Of a stretch of 7,934 nt of DNA, positions 1-4,973 are shown one piece after another. Position 1 is the first letter of the stretch, and every line of letters starts with the position of its first letter. The stretch comes from an uncultured Pseudomonas sp. (lineage in GTDB: Bacteria > Pseudomonadota > Gammaproteobacteria > Pseudomonadales > Pseudomonadaceae): NCBI GenBank assembly GCA_946886875.1, contig CAMPJN010000166.1, forward strand, positions 1 to 7,934, read 5' to 3'. Position numbers and translations under genes: made by a program. The notes under the pieces are model-generated. The model had not been told where the DNA came from. It worked only from the letters and a program-made list of their open reading frames with translations, and did no database searches.

Positions 1-114
1 CTATGCAGTTTTGATGCTGCGGCGTACCTGCCGTTCATTCCCTTCTACAACGCCACGCGCGCGGCGGAGCCGGGCGCGTGGGACTTGCAAACTGGGCAGG
101 GAAGGTACGACTAG
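1..114 (+). CDS. C-terminal fragment of an unrecognised protein (5' end outside window)
   Basis: Frame 1 is open from the window edge to a TAG stop at 112-114, giving 37 codons. The residues include AYLPFIPFYNATRAAEPG and end WDLQTGQGRYD. About three quarters of the third positions are G or C, as in the neighbouring real genes, and a hairpin lies 24 bases after the stop. This suggests a genuine gene end rather than a chance open frame. There is no signal, membrane segment or motif that I can assign to a family in so short a tail, so I give no function. It points the same way as rstA-rstB but is separated from them by about 620 bases, so it is unlikely to be in the same operon. Confidence 0.5.
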   Translation, partial: LCSFDAAAYLPFIPFYNATRAAEPGAWDLQTGQGRYD

Positions 115-138
115 AGCGCCTTCCTGGCTTTAAGTCCG

Positions 139-159
139 GTGTCGGGATTTTCCCGACAC
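139..159. repeat. Perfect 9-bp hairpin after the upstream gene
   Basis: Arms gtgtcggga (139-147) and tcccgacac (151-159) are perfectly complementary around a ttt loop, 24 bases past the TAG stop of the first gene. The position fits a transcription end or 3' stabiliser, but no T-tract follows, so a classical Rho-independent terminator is not supported. Confidence 0.4.
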
Positions 160-353
160 ACTATATGTTGTGTCTGTGTTGTGGTTCGCGTGCAGGGCTC
201 TGCACTCTTATCCATATCCGCCATGCGCTTTGCGTTATGCGGGAGGATGGTCGGTGTTGTTGCTGCGGCTGCAGCCACCGAAGCCTTCACCTGCACTGTT
301 TTTATTCTCGGTCTAGACCTTTTAGGTGCAAATGTGCTTGTGTCGTTTTTTAG

Positions 354-381
354 GCAAAACCCCAACATGTAGGGGTTTTGC
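354..381. terminator. Terminator-like palindrome
   Basis: A perfect 10-bp stem, gcaaaacccc (354-363) and ggggttttgc (372-381), encloses an 8-base loop. The aaaacccc/ggggtttt design resembles bidirectional Rho-independent terminators of pseudomonads, where the T-run is part of the stem. Only four Ts are present and they are followed by GC, so strength is uncertain. There is no annotated gene close enough to say which transcript it would end. Confidence 0.4.
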
Positions 382-394
382 ACGGTGGGGATAC

Positions 395-423
395 AAGATA
401 GTGCGGTCATCGGGTGATGGCAA
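395..423 (-). promoter_or_regulatory. Weak sigma-70-like promoter candidate, leftward
   Basis: On the minus strand TTGCCA (423-418) and TATCTT (400-395) are 17 bp apart, matching the -35 at 5 of 6 and the -10 at 4 of 6 positions. A transcript would start just before the 354-381 palindrome and run leftward through the hairpin-rich segment. No gene is known there, so this is a low-confidence call that could be chance. Confidence 0.2.
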
Positions 424-684
424 GCCGCGAGAAATGAAAATCCTGTGGATAAATCTGTGGGTTACTTTGGGGTAACTTTCGCCAGCCCCCGTAGTAGCTG
501 GGCTTTCCCCCCGGATACCGTTCGTCGTGCTAGGCGAGGATTTTTTCATTGGGCTGCGGTGAATTCAGGGCTCATCGCATAAACACAAGATGTAGGTTTT
601 TTTCTTGATTATTGGCCCGCTCTGTGCCGGTGCGCTGCGGCGCGATTACCGGCTGCATTCCGCCGCCGCGAGCGGCCGGGGCAT

Positions 685-693
685 TGCTACAAT
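685..693 (+). promoter_or_regulatory. Probable extended -10 promoter of rstA-rstB
   Basis: TGCTACAAT matches the extended -10 form TGnTATAAT with one mismatch in the hexamer. No good -35 hexamer sits 16-18 bp upstream, which fits an extended -10 promoter or one dependent on an activator. It would start transcription near 700, leaving a leader of about 40 bases before the GTG start of rstA. The only support is this motif match and its position. Confidence 0.35.
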
Positions 694-727
694 GCCCAGC
701 GCTTTCGCCTTGGGTGATTTGTCTTAT

Positions 728-732
728 GGAGG
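728..732 (+). promoter_or_regulatory. SD site that sets the rstA start at GTG 738
   Basis: GGAGG lies 5 bases before GTG 738. It overlaps the in-frame ATG at 726, which itself has no SD at the right distance. The SD therefore points to GTG 738 as the start rather than ATG 726 or the still earlier in-frame ATG at 612. Confidence 0.7.
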
Positions 733-737
733 CAGTA

Positions 738-1460
738 GTGGAACAAGATTCCTGGCGCATCCTGATCGTCGAGGACGACCAGCGTCTGGCCGAGTTGACC
801 CGCGACTACCTGCAGGGCAACGGTTTGGTGGTCAGCATCGAAGCCGATGGCGCGCGGGCGGCTGCGCGCATTCTGCAGGAGCAGCCGGACCTGGTGATCC
901 TCGATCTGATGCTCCCGGGCGAGGACGGCCTGTCGATCTGCCGCAAGATTCGCGGTCAGTACGACGGGCCGGTGCTGATGCTCACCGCGCGCACCGACGA
1001 TATGGATCAGGTGCTCGGTCTGGAAATGGGCGCCGACGATTACGTGTGCAAACCGGTGCGCCCACGGGTGCTGCTGGCGCGTATCCGCGCCTTGCTGCGG
1101 CGTTACGAGAGCAACACGGGCGAGCCAGCCAGCGAGCGCCGCCGTTTGCAGTTCGGCCGTTTGATCATCGACAGCGCCATGCGCGAGGCTTGGCTGGGCG
1201 AGCAGGCGATCGAGCTGACTAGCGCCGAGTTCGACCTGCTCTGGCTGCTGACCGCCAACGCCGGGCGAATCCTCTCCCGCGAGGAAATCTTCAATGCCCT
1301 GCGCGGCATCGAATACGACGGCCAGGACAGGTCGATCGACGTGCGCATCTCACGCATCCGCCCGAAAATCGGCGACGACCCGGTACATCCGCGTCTGATC
1401 AAGACCGTGCGCAGCAAGGGCTATCTATTCGTGGCCGAGGCGGCTGAAGCCCTCTCATGA
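738..1460 (+). CDS. rstA: RstA-like OmpR-family response regulator
   Basis: This is a DNA-binding response regulator, 240 aa from the GTG start, close to the 239 aa of E. coli RstA. The receiver domain covers about residues 6-120: acidic pair D13/D14, phospho-acceptor D56 in LDLMLPGEDG, T83 in LTART and K105 in CKPV. A winged-helix OmpR-type effector domain covers about 140-235, ending in the IKTVRSKGYLF signature. The matches to RstA rather than OmpR or PhoP are specific: ICRK after the phosphorylation site, LEMGADDY, PRVLLARIR, LRGIEYDGQDRSIDV and RIRPK. Phosphorylated by its kinase partner, it should bind DNA as a dimer and regulate transcription in the cytoplasm; the regulon and signal are not visible here. 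It overlaps rstB by four bases (ATGA), so the two are translationally coupled. The start was chosen by the SD at 728-732. An ATG 12 bases upstream would add only MEAV. Confidence 0.93.
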   Translation: MEQDSWRILIVEDDQRLAELTRDYLQGNGLVVSIEADGARAAARILQEQPDLVILDLMLPGEDGLSICRKIRGQYDGPVLMLTARTDDMDQVLGLEMGADDYVCKPVRPRVLLARIRALLRRYESNTGEPASERRRLQFGRLIIDSAMREAWLGEQAIELTSAEFDLLWLLTANAGRILSREEIFNALRGIEYDGQDRSIDVRISRIRPKIGDDPVHPRLIKTVRSKGYLFVAEAAEALS

Positions 1461-3061
1461 ATTCCATTTTTTTGCGGATATACGGTGGCATGCTCAGCGT
1501 GCTGGTGCTGGTGGCGTTGCTCGGCGTCGCCACTTTGCACCTGGCCAACGAGGTGCGCTCGGAGCAATACCGCGAGGATTTGGCGCGTGGCACTTTCCGC
1601 CTGATGGCCGACAACCTGAAACCGATGAGCGAGCTGGAGCGGCGCCGTTCGCTGGTGCTGTGGTCGCGCTTGCTGGGCATTCCCCTGAGCATTCAGGCGC
1701 TGGCCGATGCCGACCTCGACAGCGTGGCGCGCAACCGCGTGCAGCGCGGTCAGGTGTTGGTGAAGCAAACCGGCCCGCATGCGGCGACCATCTATAGCCT
1801 GATCGGCAAGCAGCGCCAGTTATTGCTGACCGGCGAAGTGCAGCAGATCAGCGAACAGCTGGCGCGCGCCACGGTTTATTTGCTGATCGATGAGTTGATC
1901 CGCTACCCGCAGGCCGATCAGCCGCAGCGCCTGGCCGAACTCAAGAAGGCCAAGGAATTCGGCTTCGACCTGCGCCTGGTCAGTCTCGAACAGGCCGCCC
2001 TGGACGACGACCAACGCCGCCGCGTCGACGAAGGCGATACGGTAATGGCCCTGGGCAAGGGCGGCGACAGCATCCATGTATTCGCCGGCATCGTCGGCAC
2101 CCCCTGGGTGCTGGAAATCGGCCCGCTGTATCAGATGAACCCTTATCCACCGCAATTGCTGGTGCTGATCGGCGCCCTCGGCCTGAGCCTGATCGGCTTG
2201 ATGGTTTACCTGCTGGTGCGCCCGCTCGAACAGCGCTTGCGCGGTCTTGAGGCTGCGGCCTCGCTGATCGCCAGCGGCCGTCTGGATGCACGGGTGCCGA
2301 GCCGTGGTAGCGACTCGGTGGGGCGTTTGGCCGCGGCCTTCAATGCCATGGCCGAGCATTTGCAGCGCTCGCTGAATATCCAGCGCGAGATGGTCCGCGC
2401 CGTGTCCCACGAGCTGCGCACGCCGGTGGCGCGTTTGCGTTTCGGCCTGGAAATGATCGGCGATGCCGAGAGCGAGACGGCGCGGCGCAAATATATGGAC
2501 GGCATGGACAGCGATATCCAGGACCTCGACAAGCTGGTCGACGAGATGCTGACCTATGCGCGCCTGGAGCAGGGCGCGCCGGCATTGAGTTTCCAGCAGG
2601 TCGACCTGGCCGGCTTGATCGATCAGGTGATCGGCGAACTGGCGCCGCTACGCGCCGAGGTGCGGGTCGAGCGCGGGCCTTCGCTCGACGCCCGGGACGG
2701 CAGCGGTGCCTGTGTCGAGGCCGAACCGCGTTACTTGCACCGCGCGGTGCAGAACCTGGTGAGCAACGCCATGCGTCATGCCGAAGGTCGGGTGCGGATC
2801 AGCTACCGGATCGGCCAGCAGCGTTGCCGTATTGATGTCGAAGACGACGGCCCGGGCGTGCCGGAAGAGTCCTGGGAGCACATCTTCACCCCCTTCCTGC
2901 GCCTGGACGACAGCCGCACTCGCGCCTCCGGCGGCCACGGCCTGGGCCTGTCGATCGTAAGACGGATCATCTACTGGCACGCCGGCCGCGCGCAGATCGG
3001 CAGCAGCGCCAGCCTCGGCGGCGCCTGCTTCACCCTGATCTGGCCGCGTAAGCAGGCGTGA
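1457..3061 (+). CDS. rstB: RstB-like sensor histidine kinase with enlarged sensor domain
   Basis: This inner-membrane histidine kinase is the partner of RstA. It has 534 aa, about 100 more than E. coli RstB (433). In order: TM1 at about 10-30, a periplasmic domain at about 31-232, TM2 at about 233-254, HAMP at about 255-306, a dimerisation/phospho-acceptor domain with H318 in AVSHELRTP, and a HATPase domain. The ATPase boxes are N437 (NLVSNAMRHA), DDGPG at 463-467, HIFTPFLR at 475-482 and GGHGLGLSIV at 492-501. All catalytic residues are present, so it should autophosphorylate on H318 and pass phosphate to D56 of RstA. The extra length is in the periplasmic part, which appears to be two diverged copies of one ~90-residue unit (about 42-130 and 135-226). 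Only one copy is recognisable in E. coli RstB as I recall it. The start at ATG 1457 overlaps the rstA stop, and MNSIFLRIYG leads into the first membrane helix as in family members. Confidence 0.92.
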   Translation: MNSIFLRIYGGMLSVLVLVALLGVATLHLANEVRSEQYREDLARGTFRLMADNLKPMSELERRRSLVLWSRLLGIPLSIQALADADLDSVARNRVQRGQVLVKQTGPHAATIYSLIGKQRQLLLTGEVQQISEQLARATVYLLIDELIRYPQADQPQRLAELKKAKEFGFDLRLVSLEQAALDDDQRRRVDEGDTVMALGKGGDSIHVFAGIVGTPWVLEIGPLYQMNPYPPQLLVLIGALGLSLIGLMVYLLVRPLEQRLRGLEAAASLIASGRLDARVPSRGSDSVGRLAAAFNAMAEHLQRSLNIQREMVRAVSHELRTPVARLRFGLEMIGDAESETARRKYMDGMDSDIQDLDKLVDEMLTYARLEQGAPALSFQQVDLAGLIDQVIGELAPLRAEVRVERGPSLDARDGSGACVEAEPRYLHRAVQNLVSNAMRHAEGRVRISYRIGQQRCRIDVEDDGPGVPEESWEHIFTPFLRLDDSRTRASGGHGLGLSIVRRIIYWHAGRAQIGSSASLGGACFTLIWPRKQA

Positions 3062-3074
3062 GGCCGCGGCTCCC

Positions 3075-3180
3075 GTCGGTTAGGACGGGCGGCGCCCCCC
3101 GTTGGGTTACGCGGCGTCTGATGGCGATGTCGTTATTTGAGCCGCGATAGTCGCCGCCAACGCCACCTACGATGCTGTAG
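3075..3180. repeat. Direct repeat copy 1 (REP/MITE-like), 3' of rstB
   Basis: This 106-base unit recurs 118 bases downstream, roughly 90% identical by my manual alignment (about nine substitutions and two single-base indels). It holds an imperfect inverted repeat, gttgggttacgcggcg at 3101-3116 facing cgccgccaacgccac at 3152-3166, plus a short hairpin cccgtc/gacggg at 3072-3089 just after the rstB stop. It could act as a 3' stabiliser or transcription end for rstB. No open frame spans it. Confidence 0.7.
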
Positions 3181-3192
3181 GCGGCGATTTAC

Positions 3193-3300
3193 GTCGGTCG
3201 GGACGGGCGGCTCCCCCCTGTTGGGTTACGCGGCGCCCGATGGCGATGTCGTTATTTGAACCGCGATAGTCGCCGCTAACGCCAACCTACGATGCTGTGG
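3193..3300. repeat. Direct repeat copy 2 (REP/MITE-like)
   Basis: This is the second copy of the unit at 3075-3180, separated from it by 12 bases. Its inverted arms are gttgggttacgcggcg (3220-3235) and cgccgctaacgccaac (3271-3286). The arms pair better here than in copy 1, and a full gccaacctacga tail is present. The 'ttgggttacgc ... ccaacctac' style resembles short palindromic repeats scattered in pseudomonad intergenic regions; that family link is from memory. Confidence 0.7.
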
Positions 3301-3303
3301 TCC

Positions 3304-3346
3304 TGCAATCCGGGAGCGGTCGCGACTACCGATGTCCCGGATTGCA
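3304..3346. repeat. REP-like palindrome, left flank of the sHsp operon
   Basis: Perfect 12-bp arms, tgcaatccggga (3304-3315) and tcccggattgca (3335-3346), enclose a 19-base loop with an inner cggt/accg pair. It lies 25 bases past the stop of the last sHsp gene and could protect or end that transcript. No T-tract is present on either side. A longer relative with the same arm core and inner pair is at 5105-5162. Confidence 0.8.
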
Positions 3347-3371
3347 AGCGGGTTTACAGGCGTCATCAGCC

Positions 3372-3875
3372 TTATTCGCCGCGTACTTCGATGCGCCGGC
3401 CACTGCTGTGCTCGGTTTTGGGCAGCTCGATGCGCAAGACGCCATTGCGGTAGCTGGCCGAGGATTTATCGGCGAGCACCGGCCGCGGTAATGGGATGCT
3501 GCGGTGGAAGCTGCCGAACGCGCATTGGCGCACCCGATATTGACCGCTGCTGGATTCCTGCTCGTAGCGTTTTTCGCCGCGTACGACCAGCATGTCGTCG
3601 CGCACTTCGATGTCGATATGCTGTTTATCCAGGCCGGGTACTTCGAGGCGCACGATGAACTTGTCGTCGTCCTCGAACACATCGCCGGCCAATAGCGCCC
3701 AGCTCACCGAGGGAAAGTCGGCGGATTCCGGCGCCTGTTGTGCCGGCGTCTTGTTTTTGGCCGGGGTAAAGCGAGTCAGGGTGCCGCTGGTGCGCTCGCG
3801 CAGCTGGCGCCAGCCGTCGCTGAGCGAATGCCAGGTATCTTCCAGGCCTTGTTTCAGTTCATTGAGTTTTTCCAT
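3372..3875 (-). CDS. Small heat-shock protein, Hsp20/alpha-crystallin family (third in operon)
   Basis: This 167-aa cytoplasmic ATP-independent holdase would bind unfolding proteins and hold them for DnaK/ClpB refolding. The N-terminal arm (1-57) is long and charged (MEKLNELKQG, then WHSLSDGWRQLRER), a probable amphipathic helix. The alpha-crystallin domain spans about 58-154 with GDVFEDDDKFIVRLEVPG, a long loop with RYEQESSSGQY, FHRSIPLP, and the signature A-S-Y-R-N-G-V-L at 140-147 before RIELPK. The C-terminus carries an I-E-V (162-164) that can serve as the I-x-I/V anchor for oligomer assembly. ATG 3875 is chosen because GGAGG at 3885-3881 is 5 bases before it. An in-frame ATG at 3887 overlaps that SD and would add MEVT. 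It is the longest and most diverged of the three paralogues. Confidence 0.92.
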   Translation of the reverse strand: MEKLNELKQGLEDTWHSLSDGWRQLRERTSGTLTRFTPAKNKTPAQQAPESADFPSVSWALLAGDVFEDDDKFIVRLEVPGLDKQHIDIEVRDDMLVVRGEKRYEQESSSGQYRVRQCAFGSFHRSIPLPRPVLADKSSASYRNGVLRIELPKTEHSSGRRIEVRGE

Positions 3876-3880
3876 AGTGA

Positions 3881-3885
3881 CCTCC
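3881..3885 (-). promoter_or_regulatory. SD site setting the start of the third sHsp gene
   Basis: GGAGG on the minus strand sits 5 bases before ATG 3875. It overlaps the alternative in-frame ATG at 3887, which lacks its own SD. Confidence 0.65.
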
Positions 3886-3890
3886 ATGCC

Positions 3891-3925
3891 GAGCGGCCGC
3901 GCCTATTGGTTCGGCACGGCCGCTC
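3891..3925 (-). repeat. Intercistronic inverted repeat between second and third sHsp genes
   Basis: In the 57-base gap, gagcggcc (3891-3898) and ggccgctc (3918-3925) can form an 8-bp GC-rich stem. A competing stem, tgccga (3887-3892) with tcggca (3911-3916), overlaps it. There is no T-tract. It may tune mRNA decay or partial termination so that the third gene is expressed at a different level; this is inference from position. Confidence 0.4.
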
Positions 3926-3932
3926 AAGCGTT

Positions 3933-4310
3933 TCAGGCGACATTGACTTCGATCCGTCGCGGTTGCGCATACGGATGTTTGGGGATGCGCAGGTTGAGCA
4001 CGCCGTCGCGCAACTGTGCGTCGATCCTGCTGCTGTCCAGCTCGCTGCTCAGGCTGAACGCCCGCCGATAGCGCGACAGGCGCACTTCGGCATAGGCCGC
4101 TTCCATGTTTTCCGGGGCGTCCTGGACGATGTCGGCCTCGATCAGCAAGGTGTCGTTGTCGACCCGCAATTCGAGCTTGTCCTTGGACACGCCGGGCAGG
4201 TCGGCGACCAGCAGGATGCCGTCCTTGTTCTCGTATACATCCACCTGCGGCAGTAGCGCCTGGATCTCTTCCGGGCGTTCTTGGCGCTTGGCGACTTGTT
4301 GTTCAGTCAT
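3933..4310 (-). CDS. Small heat-shock protein, Hsp20/alpha-crystallin family (second in operon)
   Basis: A 125-aa sHsp with a short, polar N-terminal arm (MTEQQVAKRQERPEEI) and an alpha-crystallin domain at about 20-112. The domain includes PQVDVYENKDGILLVADLPG, LELRVDNDTLLIEAD, SRYRRAFSLS and R-D-G-V-L-N-L-R-I-P-K at 101-111. The tail QPRRIEVNVA supplies an I-E-V (120-122) assembly motif. The short arm suggests it forms smaller oligomers or works in mixed oligomers with its neighbours; that is inference. AGGAGG is 8 bases before ATG 4310. The gene starts 24 bases after the stop of the upstream sHsp gene, so co-transcription is very likely. Confidence 0.92.
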   Translation of the reverse strand: MTEQQVAKRQERPEEIQALLPQVDVYENKDGILLVADLPGVSKDKLELRVDNDTLLIEADIVQDAPENMEAAYAEVRLSRYRRAFSLSSELDSSRIDAQLRDGVLNLRIPKHPYAQPRRIEVNVA

Positions 4311-4334
4311 GGCAATTTCCTCCTGAGAAAAACC
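4311..4334 (-). promoter_or_regulatory. Possible SD-masking hairpin in the gap before the second sHsp gene
   Basis: The whole 24-base gap on the minus strand can fold. GGU pairs with GCC just before the AUG, then after a small internal loop UUUCU pairs with GGAAA, leaving a 5-base loop. The fold covers part of the SD AGGAGG. The U-rich strand facing a purine-rich SD is reminiscent of fourU thermometers, but with a U-G pair and a U-U mismatch it is weak. Confidence 0.3.
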
Positions 4335-4787
4335 TTACTGAATGGTAATGCGCTTGGGTTGCGCCGATTCCTGACGCGCCACGCTGATATGCAGCACGCC
4401 GTTGCGGTACTGCGCGTTGACTTTGTCCGGGTCGGCGTCCTTGGCCAGGTTGACGGTGCGCTTGAAGCGCCCGCTAAAGCGCTCATTGGCATACACCGAG
4501 AGGGTGCCGTTGTCTTGCGGCTCGGCGCCGGCGCGCTCGCCGCTGATCGACAGCAGGCCCTGGTCGATCTGGATATCCAGCTTCGCCGGGTCGACCCCAG
4601 GGGCGAATGCATAGATCTCGATGCTGTTGGGCGTACTGCCGACATTCAGCGCCGGAAAGGCGCCGCTGTTCAGGGCACGGATGCTGCCGGGGCGACCGAG
4701 ATTGCTGAACTCCTGCTGCAACTCGCGCTGCAAGCGTTCGAACTCGGCGAGAAGGCCGCCGGGGAAGCTGAATAAGGACTCGTACAT
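4335..4787 (-). CDS. Small heat-shock protein, Hsp20/alpha-crystallin family (first in operon)
   Basis: A 150-aa sHsp and the first gene of the operon. The N-terminal arm (1-40) has an aromatic start (MYESLFSFPGG) and a helical EFERLQRELQQEF stretch. The alpha-crystallin domain spans about 44-137 with FPALNVGSTPNSIEIYAFAPG, KLDIQIDQGLLSISGER, FSGRFKRTVNL and Y-R-N-G-V-L at 126-131. The C-terminus ends KRITIQ, a canonical I-T-I anchor. It resembles the Hsp20 type with a conserved FAPGVDP segment. AGGAGG lies 6 bases before ATG 4787 and is predicted to be buried in a leader hairpin. The arm differs from those of the two downstream paralogues, which suggests separate substrates or partners within one operon. 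Confidence 0.93.
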   Translation of the reverse strand: MYESLFSFPGGLLAEFERLQRELQQEFSNLGRPGSIRALNSGAFPALNVGSTPNSIEIYAFAPGVDPAKLDIQIDQGLLSISGERAGAEPQDNGTLSVYANERFSGRFKRTVNLAKDADPDKVNAQYRNGVLHISVARQESAQPKRITIQ

Positions 4788-4855
4788 CGCAAACCTCCTG
4801 TGCAGAGATAGTTTGGAAGTTGTTTGCGGCGCTCAAGAACGGGCCTTAAAGCGCC
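4788..4855 (-). promoter_or_regulatory. RNA-thermometer-like two-hairpin leader of the sHsp operon
   Basis: Read on the minus strand, hairpin I pairs GGCGCU (4855-4850) with AGCGCC (4833-4828), plus three inner pairs. Hairpin II pairs CGCAAAC (4828-4822) with GUUUGCG (4794-4788); after a two-A bulge CUUC (4819-4816) pairs with GGAG (4798-4795), including one U-G. Hairpin II thus buries the whole SD and ends at the base before the AUG. The mix of A-U pairs, a bulge and a U-G pair over an SD is how heat-melting leaders of sHsp genes work. It lacks the U(U/C)GCU motif I associate with ROSE elements. The fold was made by eye. Confidence 0.6.
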
Positions 4856-4865
4856 GTTGCCAGGA

Positions 4866-4894
4866 ATATGTCGATGGTCTGGGGCGGCTTCAAG
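4866..4894 (-). promoter_or_regulatory. Sigma-32 (RpoH)-like heat-shock promoter
   Basis: On the minus strand CTTGAAG (4894-4888) is followed after 14 bases by CGACATAT (4873-4866). Against the consensus CTTGAAA - 13-15 bases - CCCCATnT this matches 6 of 7 and 5 of 7 fixed positions with correct spacing. Transcription would start near 4859, just before hairpin I of the leader. I saw no CIRCE repeat nearby, so positive control by RpoH rather than HrcA repression is the more likely mode. Confidence 0.55.
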
Positions 4895-4917
4895 GGCGGG
4901 TTTAAGAACGTTATCGA

Positions 4918-4931
4918 ATGATTTATATCAA
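4918..4931. promoter_or_regulatory. Anr/FNR-like box upstream of the sHsp promoter
   Basis: ATGAT-TTAT-ATCAA on the plus strand (TTGAT-ATAA-ATCAT on the minus) matches the Anr/FNR consensus TTGAT-n4-ATCAA at 9 of 10 positions. Its centre is about 65 bases before the start predicted for the sigma-32-like promoter. That is in the range of upstream-acting sites, though not an ideal spacing. It lies in a short AT-rich patch, so chance is possible. Confidence 0.35.
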
Positions 4932-4973
4932 TGTGGAATAGGCAACGGCTCGGGCCGAATGAAGGGGCTAGCC

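Larger units (their letters stand above)
115..737. other. Long non-coding interval upstream of rstA
   Basis: No open frame here has both a plausible SD and codon use like its neighbours. The first half has GT-rich patches on the plus strand and several short hairpins: 139-159, 190-205 (gtgcag/ctgcac, loop ggct), 252-280 (cggtg/caccg outside, gctgc/gcagc inside, again loop ggct) and 354-381. At 444-452 is a perfect match to the DnaA box in TGTGGATAA orientation, followed at 456-464 by a degenerate second copy (TGTGGGTTA). T-runs occur at about 541-546 and 597-604. The last 50 bases contain the probable rstA promoter. The interval may hold an unannotated small RNA, but nothing identifies one. 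Confidence 0.5.

Noticed and set aside
78..410. Small open frames on both strands (78-353, 139-372, 111-410 on minus)
   Set aside because: They have no SD, overlap each other on opposite strands, have Cys- or Thr-rich chance-like composition, and sit in hairpin-rich DNA.
444..476. Replication origin
   Set aside because: One perfect and one degenerate DnaA box, no AT-rich unwinding region, and no dnaA, rpmH or rep gene nearby.
612..737. Upstream extension of rstA from ATG 612, and an overlapping frame at 605-1222
   Set aside because: The extension has no family homology, covers the probable promoter, and the SD at 728-732 points to GTG 738. The 605-1222 frame is a shadow of rstA.
1820..2410. 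196-codon minus-strand open frame inside rstB
   Set aside because: It is an antisense shadow of the sensor kinase with a low-complexity, His/Gln/Ala-rich translation and no SD.
3075..3300. CRISPR array
   Set aside because: There are only two copies of a ~107-bp unit with a 12-bp gap, unlike 24-40-bp repeats with regular unique spacers, and no cas gene.
4281..4775. 164-codon plus-strand open frame, with similar ones at 3592-4071 and 3738-4256
   Set aside because: All lie opposite the three sHsp genes, whose alpha-crystallin motifs, SD sites and stops are clear.
4800..4850. Second sigma-32-like site starting at CTTGAGC nearer the first sHsp gene
   Set aside because: Its -10 partner matches only about three positions, and it would start transcription inside the leader hairpins.
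4788..4950. CIRCE operator for HrcA
   Set aside because: No TTAGCACTC-n9-GAGTGCTAA repeat or close variant is present upstream of the sHsp operon.
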